DNA from: Pseudomonas sp. MM223
GTDB lineage: Bacteria > Pseudomonadota > Gammaproteobacteria > Pseudomonadales > Pseudomonadaceae
Assembly (NCBI GenBank): GCA_947090765.1
Contig: OX352322.1
Coordinates: 3,145,501 to 3,209,500 of the forward strand
Direction: 5' to 3'
Length of the DNA stretch: 64,000 bases
Of this stretch, positions 1 to 8,662 are shown piece after piece. Position 1 is the first letter of the stretch; each line of letters opens with the position of its first letter. The notes under the pieces were generated by a model. It was given only the letters and a program-made list of their open reading frames with translations. It had not been told where the DNA came from and did not search any database. The translations under genes were made by a program, and so were the position numbers.

Positions 1-1
1 G

Positions 2-385
2 GTCGAGCGTGAGCGCCAGTTGCAGGTGCCTAAATACCTGCGTCCGCGTACCGACACGCCCAAGCTCACCCTGGGCCATGGCGGTTGCTTCGGTTGCATC
101 TACTCGGTGCGCGGCGCAGGGGGCTACCAGATGTTCGGGGTTACCCCGGCACCGATCTATGACCCTGAGCAAACATTGAACTACCTGAAAGCGCACATGG
201 TGTTCTTCCGCCCGGGTGACATCGTGCAGTTCAAGCCCATTGATCGCAGGGCCTACGACCAGGCAGTGGCGGATGTGGAGGAGGGCCGCTTCGACTTGCG
301 TATCCGACCGGTCGAATTCTCCCTGGATGCCTTCCTTGCCGACCCGGTCGGTTACCCCAAGTCGTTGCAGGAGGTGCTGGCATGA
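2..385 (+). CDS. pxpB: 5-oxoprolinase subunit B / allophanate hydrolase subunit 1 family (AHS1), 3' part
   Basis: The gene is cut by the left window edge; the open frame runs in from base 2 and about 127 codons remain. The residues GGCFGCIYSVRGAGGYQMFG followed by TPAPIYDP are the typical C-terminal half of the KipI/PxpB (AHS1) carboxyltransferase domain. In the family, PxpB works with PxpC and PxpA in ATP-dependent cleavage of 5-oxoproline, although relatives act in urea amidolyase or unknown carboxylation reactions. The stop overlaps the start of the next gene (ATGA), so the two are translationally coupled. Family assignment is firm; the exact substrate is inferred from the neighbour. Confidence 0.85.
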   Translation, partial: VERERQLQVPKYLRPRTDTPKLTLGHGGCFGCIYSVRGAGGYQMFGVTPAPIYDPEQTLNYLKAHMVFFRPGDIVQFKPIDRRAYDQAVADVEEGRFDLRIRPVEFSLDAFLADPVGYPKSLQEVLA

Positions 386-1353
386 TCAAGGTACTCAAAC
401 CCGGCCTGGCCACTTCGGTGCAGGACCTGGGCCGTGAAGGTTACTATCACCTGGGCATTCCGCCGTCCGGTGCACTCGACCAGTACGCCTTGCGCGCGGC
501 CAACCACCTGGTGGGTAACCCGGCCGGCGCAGCAGCCCTTGAGTGTGCACTGGTGGGGCCAGAGCTGGAGTTCCAGCACGATGCGCTGGTGGCGGTTTGC
601 GGTGCACAGATGCCAGCGTTGCTGGATGGCCGCGAGCAGCGCCCCGACACGGCATTTGCCGTACGTGCCGGGCAGGTGTTGCGCTTCGGTTTTCCCACGG
701 CGGGCGCCCGTGCCTACCTGGCGGTGGCCGGTGGCATTGATGTACCGGAGGTGCTCGGCAGCCGTTCCACCTACGCGCTGGGTGCATTGGGCGGGTTTCA
801 GGGGCGCAAGCTGATGGCTGGCGACTTGCTGCCGGTCGGTGTGCCCAGCGGCAAGACCCGCGCCGGCGCGAGCCTGCCCATGGCCCTGCGCCAGGCCTTG
901 GGTGGCGAGGTGGTGGTGCGGGTAGTGCCGGGGCTGTACTTCCATCGCCTGACCGAAGCCGCAGCGCAAAGCTTCTTTACCCAGGCCTGGACAGTCGGCT
1001 CCGAAGCGGACCGTATCGGCTACCGCTACAAAGGCGGCAGTGCCTTGAGCTTCCAGCCGCGGGAGCAACCTTTCGGCGCTGGTTCGGACCCCTCGAACAT
1101 TGTCGACAGCTGCTACCCGATCGGTTCGATCCAGGTGCCGGCAGGGTTGGAGCCGATCATCCTGCACCGTGATGCGGTGTCGGGTGGCGGTTACGCCATG
1201 ATCGGCACGGTGATCAGCGCCGACCTCGACCTGATTGGCCAGATGCAGCCTAACCAGCAGGCAAGGTTTCTGGCGGTGAGCCTGGAGCAAGCGCTGGAAG
1301 CGCGGCGTTCGTACAAGAAGAAGCTGGCTTGCCTGGCCCGGCTTTTCGGTTAG
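382..1353 (+). CDS. pxpC: 5-oxoprolinase subunit C / biotin-dependent carboxyltransferase family (AHS2)
   Basis: This 323-residue protein has the full length of the AHS2 (PxpC/KipA) family. The N-terminal motif LATSVQDLGREGYYHLGIPP and the GALDQYALRAANHLVGNP segment are characteristic, and GSDPSNIVDSCYPIGSIQVP near residue 240 matches the second half of the domain. It starts at an ATG overlapping the pxpB stop and is cytosolic (no signal peptide or membrane segment). With PxpB it should form the heteromeric complex that hydrolyses 5-oxoproline when a PxpA (LamB/YcsF) subunit is present; no pxpA lies downstream, so it must be upstream of the window or absent. A carboxylase role is the main alternative. 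Confidence 0.88.
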   Translation: MIKVLKPGLATSVQDLGREGYYHLGIPPSGALDQYALRAANHLVGNPAGAAALECALVGPELEFQHDALVAVCGAQMPALLDGREQRPDTAFAVRAGQVLRFGFPTAGARAYLAVAGGIDVPEVLGSRSTYALGALGGFQGRKLMAGDLLPVGVPSGKTRAGASLPMALRQALGGEVVVRVVPGLYFHRLTEAAAQSFFTQAWTVGSEADRIGYRYKGGSALSFQPREQPFGAGSDPSNIVDSCYPIGSIQVPAGLEPIILHRDAVSGGGYAMIGTVISADLDLIGQMQPNQQARFLAVSLEQALEARRSYKKKLACLARLFG

Positions 1354-1531
1354 GTGCGGCGCGCCTCTGGAAGGTTGTGCAACCCCTGCAGGCGCGGGCA
1401 AACCCGCGTCTACAGGGCGCTATCCTTTAGCAAGATGTTGCCGGGGAAACGTTTGGAAACCTGACGTAGAGACGGATCCTACACGCATTTAGGAAGCCCC
1501 AGACTCCTTGGAGAATTGATTCCCCGATAGT

Positions 1532-1565
1532 GTTCCTGTCTTCAGTTTGTTGGAAGACAAGGAAC
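1532..1565 (+). promoter_or_regulatory. Hairpin masking the ribosome binding site of tssL; possible RsmA/RsmE site
   Basis: Bases 1532-1543 (GTTCCTGTCTTC) pair with 1553-1565 (GAAGACAAGGAAC) to give a 12-bp stem with one bulged A and a 9-nt loop. The 3' arm contains the Shine-Dalgarno AAGGA (1559-1563), eight bases before the ATG at 1571. ACAAGGA also matches the core ACANGGA of the Csr/Rsm consensus. The pairing is seen directly; control by RsmA-type proteins, which govern T6SS genes in other pseudomonads, is inferred. Confidence 0.5.
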
Positions 1566-1570
1566 TCTTC

Positions 1571-2452
1571 ATGCCCGGCCCATCCGATCTGCCTCCGGTA
1601 AAACCCGAGGGCGCTGCCGATGCCCATGACGTATCAGAACGCAGCGTCTATGCGATGCTCGAAGTGCCCGAGGGTACTGATTCACCCTATCCGCTCGACC
1701 AGGGCCAGCGTGCAGATGCCCCGGACTTCGAAGGCTACCCGGCCGACCCGGAATTCCAGCTACGCGGTGGCTTCGAAAACCTGATGCTCGACGCGGCAAG
1801 CCCGCTGTTCGGCCTGGTCATTCGCCTGCGTACGCTGGATGACCTGCCCAACATCGCTTACGTGCACAAAACCGTGCAGAACCAGGTCAGCAACATCCGC
1901 GAAGAAATCCAGCAGCACGGCTACCCCATCGCGCAGCAGGAAGTCTATTCCTACGCCCTGTGCCTGTACCTGGACGAAGCCGTGATGAGCCGCCCCTGGG
2001 GCAACAACTCGTGCTGGAGCCACGAACCGCTGCTCAGCATCTTCCACGACGAAACCCAGGGCGGCGAAAAGATCTTCGTGCTGATCGAACGGGTCTTGCA
2101 GTCGCCCAAGGAATTCCAGGATGTGCTGGAGTTCCTGTACTTCTGCATCTGCCTGGGCCTCAGGGGCAAGTACGCCCTCGACCCCAAGTGCGATGACATC
2201 GCCAGTGCCCTGATCTCGCGCATGCACAAGGTCATTCGCGAGCTGCGCGGCCCCACGCCGGAAACGGTGTGCGACCCCTATACCAACGTCGTCCATCGCC
2301 CCTACCGCGGGCGAAGCTGGGAATGGCCCTGGTGGAGCCCGCTGGTGCTCTCGGCCATTGCCATGGTCTGCGCCTACAGCTACTACAGCTACCGCCTCGA
2401 CCTGATCACCGCCGAAGTCCTGGAATCGCTCAACGCGATTCTGCAGCAGTAG
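1571..2452 (+). CDS. tssL: Type VI secretion protein TssL / DotU family, orphan copy
   Basis: This 293-residue protein belongs to the DotU/IcmH (TssL) family. Residues such as GFENLMLDAASPLFGLVIRL, the YSYALCLYLDEAVMSRPWG motif and FLYFCICLGLRGKY are hallmarks. A single C-terminal transmembrane segment (PLVLSAIAMVCAYSYYSY) follows the cytoplasmic domain, and there is no OmpA-like peptidoglycan-binding extension. TssL is part of the TssJLM membrane complex, yet no tssJ, tssM or sheath genes are nearby; the next gene is vgrG, 13 bases downstream. ATG 1571 is preferred over the upstream TTG at 1547 because AAGGA precedes it at suitable spacing. It may customise a core T6SS encoded elsewhere (inference). 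Confidence 0.9.
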   Translation: MPGPSDLPPVKPEGAADAHDVSERSVYAMLEVPEGTDSPYPLDQGQRADAPDFEGYPADPEFQLRGGFENLMLDAASPLFGLVIRLRTLDDLPNIAYVHKTVQNQVSNIREEIQQHGYPIAQQEVYSYALCLYLDEAVMSRPWGNNSCWSHEPLLSIFHDETQGGEKIFVLIERVLQSPKEFQDVLEFLYFCICLGLRGKYALDPKCDDIASALISRMHKVIRELRGPTPETVCDPYTNVVHRPYRGRSWEWPWWSPLVLSAIAMVCAYSYYSYRLDLITAEVLESLNAILQQ

Positions 2453-2465
2453 CGGGGGACGCCAC

Positions 2466-4545
2466 ATGCCTGGGCAATCCGATTTGTGCTTTACCTTCCA
2501 GCCGCTGGTTGGCCGCAGTGAGTTCGAAGTGGTGTCGTTCGAACTGGACGAAGCCATCAGCACACCGTTCCAGCTAAAGCTGGCGCTGATCAGTTTTGAA
2601 GACGATGTCGACTTCGGCCAACTCCTCGACCAGCCGGTGCTGTTCACGATCTGGCAGGGTGAGCGCCCGCTGCGCTACGTGCACGGCCTGGTCAGCACCT
2701 TCAGCCAGGGTGAAACGGGCTTCCACCGTACCCGTTACCACGCCGTGGTCGAACCCGTGCTGGCCCGCGCCGGGCTGCGCTCGAACTGGCGCATCTTCCA
2801 GCAGAAAACCGTACCGCAGATTATTGAAATCATGCTCAAGCGCCAGGGCATCAGCGGCTACGAGCTGAAAAGCATCGACAAACATGAGGTGCGTGAATTC
2901 TGCGTGCAGGCCGGTGAAACCGACCTTGACTTCATCGCCCGCCTGGCCGCCGAAGAGGGCTTCGTCTACCGCTTCGAGCACACGCCAAAGCTCCACAAGT
3001 TGCTTATCACCGACCGGCTGCTGGGGCTGGGGCAGATCAGCCAGGGCGCCATCAAGGCCGAAGACGAGGATGAAGGCTTCTTCGAGCAGGACGACATCGG
3101 CCCCGACCAGGTGCTGTACCACGCCAACAGCGGTGGTGACCAGGCCAGGCCGTGCCTGCGCCGCCTGCGTTACAGCGAGCAGGTGCGTACCGCGCGCCAG
3201 GTGCAGCGCGATTACACCTTCACCCACCCGGCCTACCGCCAGGAGCAGCGTGCCGACGGCAGCGACCTCAAGCACCAGGCCACCACGTACGAGCGCTTCG
3301 ACTACCCCGGCCGGTACAAGCGCGGGGCGGTCGGCGCCCCCTTCACCGCCACCCGCCTCACAGCCTGGCGCCACGACGCCCGCATGGCCGAGGTGGAAGG
3401 CGATGATGTGCGCCTGCAACCGGGGCTGAGCTTCACCCTGATCGCGCACCCCCGCGAAGACCTGAACATGCACTGGCGGGTAACCCGCGTGCACCACGAA
3501 GGCAGCCAGTTCACCAGCCTGCAGGAAGAGGCCGCCGGGGCGCAGCACGGCACCCGCTACCAGCAGGAGGCCGTGCTGGTGCCTGGCCGAACCGAGTGGC
3601 GCCCGGCGCCGTTACCCAAGCCGCGTATCGACGGCCCGCAAATGGCAACGGTGGTGGGGCCGAAGGGCGAGGAAATCTACTGCGACCAATGGGGCCGGGT
3701 GAAGGTCAGCTTCCCGTGGGACCGGGAAAGCCAGGACAACGAGTTCGAGCTCCTGCTGGATGCGCGTGTCGCAGGGTTGGGCGGGGGGTAGTTGGGGCTC
3801 GATGGCCATTCCGCGCATCGGCCAGGACGTGATCATCCAGTACGTCGACGCCGACCCGGACCAGCCGCTGATCACCGGGCGCACCTACTGTGGCAATCAG
3901 TTACCGCCGTATGACCTGCCCAAACACAAGACGCGCATGACCATCAAAAGCCAGACCCACAAGGGCAAAGGCTTCAACGAGCTGCGTTTCGAGGATGAAC
4001 TGGGCAAAGAGGAGGTGTTCATCCATGCCCAGCGGGACCAGAACAACATCGTCGGCAATGATGAGACCACGCGCGTCGGGCGTAACCGTGTCGAGCAAGT
4101 CGGCCAGGATGAGCAACTGAGCATTGGCAACAACTTTCGCCAGGAAACGGCGCGTGACCATACCCAGTTCATCGGGCACAACAGCCGTGTGGACATCAAG
4201 CAGGATCTGGCTGAACAAGTGGGCAACAACCGCAGCGAGACAACGGGTGCCAACCAGCGTGTTGTCGTCGGTAACGACAGCGAGCTTGTGATCAAAGGGG
4301 CTCAATCGATCAGCGTCGGGCAGGGGGTGCAACAACACACGACGGTCTACCAGTTGCTGGCCAGTGAACGCATCGAGTTCCGAAGCCCTGGCGGCAGCAT
4401 CGTGTTGGATGCCAAGGGCATTACCATCAACGGCTTGACACTCGACCTGCAGGGGCAGACCAAGGCGGTTGCGAAAGGTGATGGCAATAACCAGTCACTT
4501 GAGCTTCTGGCTGATGGCAGTAACAACTGCGAGGTCAAGGCATGA
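2466..4545 (+). pseudogene. vgrG: VgrG spike protein (TssI), one +1 frameshift near 3740
   Basis: The first frame (2466-3791) encodes the gp27/gp44-like part (Phage_GPD) and ends in an out-of-frame stop. The second frame carries the OB-fold/gp5 hallmark RVSQGWAGGSWGSMAIPRIG, then DPDQPLITGRTY and a repetitive GN-rich beta-helix tail. The switch lies at TTCGAGCTCC around 3741-3750: removing one G gives the expected NEFSSCWMRVSQ. Joined, the protein is about 692 residues, normal for VgrG without a long effector extension. VgrG trimers tip the Hcp tube and carry effectors. Its stop overlaps the DUF4123 start (ATGA). Either a recent pseudogene or a sequence error; the latter is favoured because both halves are fully conserved. 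Confidence 0.85.
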
Positions 4546-5465
4546 AGACCGAGCACCTGATCCGCAGTATTGAAGGGCACCATGCGGCGCATTTGCATTG
4601 CCATGTACTGATAGACCCACTAGCGGTCACGGCTAGAAGCGACCATGCCTTGCTAGTTCGGCTACGCGAGACATTGGGCGAAGCTGCGTTGACGCGAGTA
4701 CACAGGGCCGACCTGGCCCATGCGCCCCACCTGCACCCGGTACTGGCCTGCCTGGCCTCGCCCGGGTCTTTTCCCAGCAGTGACTTGCTGGCGCTGACGG
4801 CTCGTGCAGCGTACAGAGGACTGCGCCAGCCTCGGCGTTACTTGAGTGGCTGGCTGTTCAGCGAGGTAACACCGGCCACGGTAGCCGCCCATCTCACGGC
4901 CATGTGCCAAATACCTGATACCAAGCGGGACTTCAGTTTTTACCCAGTCTATGAACCCGTTCGCCTTGAACTGCTCGCGGCCGCCTTCAAGCAGGTCGAG
5001 CATGGCCCGTGGTGGCCGATCAGCAACTGGTTGTTCCTGAGTAGCGGTGGCAGGTTGGCCCACCTCAAAGGGCAGAGCGGGCCGCGGCACCGTTTGCCAG
5101 AGGCTGCCAAGCGTATTCAGGATGATGTGGAAATTATCGAGCAACTGCTCGCAGCCTGGCGGCTGATCAGGGCGGGTTCATCCGTGCTTAATCAGCGCGA
5201 GATTCCGCCTTTCGCAGCCGTGCGCGCCTCCAACTTCATCGATGAAGCACGCAGGCTGGGCTTGAGTGCGATGCATGACATTCAGGTATTCGCTCTCTAT
5301 CACCTTTGCCTTCATTCCCGTCTGCATACCGTTCCCGCCGTACGCAGCATGATTGACGCTGCCGCGAAAGGCCAACGCCCCCTGAAGTACATGTTCGCCC
5401 AATACACCAATGGGCAATGGCAACGCACTGTTGGCAGCCTGCCTGAGCCCGAGGATCTCCGATGA
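4542..5465 (+). CDS. DUF4123 domain T6SS adaptor/chaperone (Tap/Tec-like)
   Basis: The product is 307 residues, sits directly between vgrG and the effector gene, and overlaps both by ATGA. The N-terminal half (HVLIDPLA, then FPSSDLLALTARAAYRGLRQPRRYLSG in two blocks, then FYPVYEPVRLELL) fits the DUF4123 pattern, and the C-terminal helical half ends AQYTNGQWQ. In characterised systems DUF4123 proteins load a cognate effector onto the VgrG tip and are not themselves secreted. No signal peptide or membrane segment is present. Assignment rests on pattern plus position; divergence from classic DUF4123 proteins is moderate. It should be specific for the VasX-like protein that follows. Confidence 0.72.
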   Translation: MKTEHLIRSIEGHHAAHLHCHVLIDPLAVTARSDHALLVRLRETLGEAALTRVHRADLAHAPHLHPVLACLASPGSFPSSDLLALTARAAYRGLRQPRRYLSGWLFSEVTPATVAAHLTAMCQIPDTKRDFSFYPVYEPVRLELLAAAFKQVEHGPWWPISNWLFLSSGGRLAHLKGQSGPRHRLPEAAKRIQDDVEIIEQLLAAWRLIRAGSSVLNQREIPPFAAVRASNFIDEARRLGLSAMHDIQVFALYHLCLHSRLHTVPAVRSMIDAAAKGQRPLKYMFAQYTNGQWQRTVGSLPEPEDLR

Positions 5466-8400
5466 ATATCAATGAAGTCGTGAACCTGGCGTTGGCAGAA
5501 GCTGCGCTTCCCCACGATCAGTGCATGGCCTGCGAACGCCAGGGCCTGCCGATCCTGCCGCTGCGCCGCGCCCTGGTGCCAGATACCCGCCCGCAGTGCC
5601 TCAGCACCGTGGCCGGTAGCCTGCATATCTCGGCCAAGCTGGGCGTGCGCACCTTGCGCATGGGGTATCTGTATGTGCTGCTGGACCAGCAGGTCTGGCA
5701 TGCCTATGAAGTCAGCGAGCAGGGTCACCTGCGCCGCTTCAACCCCTACGAGCCGTCAGACGGTCCACCCGCATCGTTGCCCGAAAAGTGCGTGAATGAT
5801 AACCACGATATTCCCTCGTGCTTCCTGAACATCGATACCGATCAATATGGCAGTGCCTGGTTGGCCTTCTCCAGCGACCCATGGCCGGTGAGTGTGTTGA
5901 ATGCCTACAAGAAGGGCCAGGCACCTGCGCATCGCTTTGAAGGGGTGGACCTGACCCAGGCCCGCAATAATCCTGAATTGGTGGGCATCGCCATGACGCC
6001 CGATAACTTGCAGGTCGACAAGGAGGTGTTCGAGTACACACAGCATGGGTGCTCGCCGTTCGACAGTGCGCATGGCTTTCACACGCGTTGGCTGCGCAGG
6101 TTTGCCCTGAAGGGGTACCTGGTCAACGCGATGAACCGGCACAAGCTGGAGAATGGCGTATTGGCAGTGGTGCTCGACGATACCGTGGGTTTGATTCAGG
6201 AACTCAACCATCAGCGGTTGAACTGGGTGGTAAAGCGTCAGGTCTGGCGTGAAGACCCCATGCGTGCCTACCAGTTGCAGACCTCGCAGATCCTCCAGAC
6301 CATTCGTGCCACGCAGCGTGAGTGGGCGGCGCAGAAGGTGCCTTCGCTGGAGGCGATGGCGGGTAAAGGGCCGTTTGTACCGATTGATCCGACCGTAGAG
6401 CGGCCGCGTCTGGTCGAGCAAGCGATGAAGGATAGCGACGATAAACTCGAACAGCGCTACCACGAACCACAACGGGCGGCGTTCCAGGCCGAGTATGACC
6501 AGCAGGAAGCCGAGTTTCAGCGCTACATAGACAAGGACGCCCGTGCTTACGCCGCGCTGTTCGATACGCCCATGTTCAAGGTGGCCGAGCAGTACGACTA
6601 CGACGGTAATCACCGTGAGTCTGGCGTGGCGTATGCCAAAACCATGGCGCTGTGCCTGGGTGGTGGCGTTACCGAAGCGGTGGTGCCTGGCGCGGCTCCT
6701 GCGGCTGGCACCAGCGAAACCCTCTGGCTGAAATGGCTAGAGGATCCAGACAGCCCGCCTTACCGCGCATTGTTGATGCGCGACCGTACGTTGTTGGCTG
6801 GCCTGCTTCCCAGCTTTTCTGCTGCCGAAACCATCAACTGGAATGACAGCGACAAGCTCTACGGCATGCTGAGCAAGATCATCGCCAGCGACGACGCCGG
6901 CTTGCGCATGCGCAACACCCTCAAGCAAGCCATTGCCGAAACCCAGGGCGCGCTCAACGCCGCCAGCCAACGGTTGTCGCCCAATTTGCCCACTGGCATT
7001 CAGACTGCCGTGCGGCACCTGAACAGCGCGACGCAGTTTCTCTACAACGGCGTCCATCTGATCGAACTGGAAGTGAAGATGAAGCTGGGCGAGTACTACG
7101 CCTTGCAGAGTGCTCACTTGCGCGAATTGCAGCACAAGGCCAATGCCTCGATTGCCGAGGCCAGGGACCGGATGCCTCGCAAAATCGATGACATCGACAT
7201 TCATTCCACCAAGGCCTGGAACAAGGTGCGGCCGATCATCCAGCACGGTCTGATGAGCCTGGCCGCGCTCGACCCGCGGTTTACCCACACCATGATCAGC
7301 GTGACGGTGTGGGTGGAAGGTACCGCTGAAGAAGTACGTGGCCGCTTGGTTGAAGAAGCCAACTTGAAGGTGACCCAGGCGAGCAGCTTGGCGCAGCGGA
7401 CGTTGGTGGATATCTCGGTGGCGGCGGGGACGCTGGAGGCGAATGCGCGCAAGGTGTTGCAGGGGATGCGTATTACTTCGCAGCAAGCGGCGCAGTTGGT
7501 GCGAACTGGCTTTAGCGGCTTGCGGGGTGTGGCGGGAAGTTGGGAAGTACTGCTTGCGATTGGAGGGCTGTACTTACAATACGACAGCCTAGCCAGGAAT
7601 CAGGAAAAAGCGGAGGCGGAGATTGGGCCCAAGGCTCATGAGGCCAAGCTGGCGTTGCAGGGTTCGCAATTGGGGTTACTGGGGGGGCAAATTGAGCTGA
7701 TTGGGCTCGTGCTGAGGTCAATACCAGGGGCTGCGGGCGCGGCGGGAACTGGCGTTTCGCTAATCAAGTTTGGTGCAATTATTAGTGCAATAGCCGGGAT
7801 ATTTGATACAGCGCAAGCATTTGCTGCAGCAAAGCGCGCGCTAGCAGCAGGAGACAACAGAGCCGGAGCTATATATATCGGGACGGGATTTGGGTTCAGC
7901 GTTTCAACTGGCGTATTTGTGTACGCAGTATTTAAACCGCTTATATTAGGTCCTTTAGGGTTGGCAGTGATGCTGGCGCTCACGGCGTACGCGATCAGCA
8001 AGTGGGCTGAAGGAAATGAATCTGTAGCCTTGGAGCGATGGGCGCGACGTTGCTGCTTTGGCAAAGCTGATGAAAAGCCAGCCGTATTCTGGGGCAGTCC
8101 GGAATATGCGGACATTGCGTTTGCAGAGCTTAATGCGGCGACCCTGGGTGTTCGCGCGGCGATTAACTTCGAGTCCAATCGGTCAATCAATCCGGCCGCT
8201 CCCAAGATAGGAGGGTTGGTCAGTTTGGAGTTAGAGCATAAACTTAAATTTCAAGTCATTTTGCCTAGCTACAGTGATGAACGCTCAGCTTTTCGCTTGG
8301 TCCTCGTAGTGCATCGGCATGGTGATGGCGCTTTTCCCGACTTCTTTGGCGGAGAGACTGTGCTTGTAGATGAATATCAGGCTCCCCCGATTGAGGCTCT

Positions 8401-8662
8401 AACTAAAGCGGCAAGTTTTTCTGGTTTTTCTCAGCCAAGACTACCCGACTATAGAAAAAATATTTCAGTGAATAGAAAGCGTAAATCCGAAAGGTCAGAG
8501 GATCTGACAGTATCTTGGATGGAAATCACTGGGGCCGTAGAGCTGATGCCGACTATTGGGTCACACACTATAGGTGCTGCGACGCTGCTGGTAATGTACT
8601 GGCCAGATACAGCGCTGCCGGATGCTTATATTGAGATTTGTGTCAAGGAGGTTAACGAGTGA
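5462..8662 (+). CDS. VasX-like T6SS pore-forming effector
   Basis: This 1066-residue protein starts with the VasX N-terminal signature: C21 and C24 in CMACERQGLPILPLR, then the tyrosine-rich GVRTLRMGYLYVLLD. Residues 1 to about 680 are soluble and helical. From about 690 come hydrophobic stretches (WEVLLAIGGLYLQ; LISSI-like segments around 735-790; GFSVSTGVFVYAVF and PLGLAVMLALTAYA around 810-845), consistent with a colicin-like membrane-inserting toxin, then a C-terminal beta-rich domain. Base composition drops sharply after about 7540, so the toxin half looks imported. It overlaps the upstream adaptor (ATGA) and downstream DUF6708 gene (GTGA). VasX homologues depolarise target membranes; that activity here is inferred. 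Confidence 0.8.
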   Translation: MNINEVVNLALAEAALPHDQCMACERQGLPILPLRRALVPDTRPQCLSTVAGSLHISAKLGVRTLRMGYLYVLLDQQVWHAYEVSEQGHLRRFNPYEPSDGPPASLPEKCVNDNHDIPSCFLNIDTDQYGSAWLAFSSDPWPVSVLNAYKKGQAPAHRFEGVDLTQARNNPELVGIAMTPDNLQVDKEVFEYTQHGCSPFDSAHGFHTRWLRRFALKGYLVNAMNRHKLENGVLAVVLDDTVGLIQELNHQRLNWVVKRQVWREDPMRAYQLQTSQILQTIRATQREWAAQKVPSLEAMAGKGPFVPIDPTVERPRLVEQAMKDSDDKLEQRYHEPQRAAFQAEYDQQEAEFQRYIDKDARAYAALFDTPMFKVAEQYDYDGNHRESGVAYAKTMALCLGGGVTEAVVPGAAPAAGTSETLWLKWLEDPDSPPYRALLMRDRTLLAGLLPSFSAAETINWNDSDKLYGMLSKIIASDDAGLRMRNTLKQAIAETQGALNAASQRLSPNLPTGIQTAVRHLNSATQFLYNGVHLIELEVKMKLGEYYALQSAHLRELQHKANASIAEARDRMPRKIDDIDIHSTKAWNKVRPIIQHGLMSLAALDPRFTHTMISVTVWVEGTAEEVRGRLVEEANLKVTQASSLAQRTLVDISVAAGTLEANARKVLQGMRITSQQAAQLVRTGFSGLRGVAGSWEVLLAIGGLYLQYDSLARNQEKAEAEIGPKAHEAKLALQGSQLGLLGGQIELIGLVLRSIPGAAGAAGTGVSLIKFGAIISAIAGIFDTAQAFAAAKRALAAGDNRAGAIYIGTGFGFSVSTGVFVYAVFKPLILGPLGLAVMLALTAYAISKWAEGNESVALERWARRCCFGKADEKPAVFWGSPEYADIAFAELNAATLGVRAAINFESNRSINPAAPKIGGLVSLELEHKLKFQVILPSYSDERSAFRLVLVVHRHGDGAFPDFFGGETVLVDEYQAPPIEALTKAASFSGFSQPRLPDYRKNISVNRKRKSERSEDLTVSWMEITGAVELMPTIGSHTIGAATLLVMYWPDTALPDAYIEICVKEVNE

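Noticed and set aside
3760..4545. A separate short gp5/VgrG-like gene
   Set aside because: The reading frame continues VgrG exactly in family order; it is the second half of one frameshifted gene.
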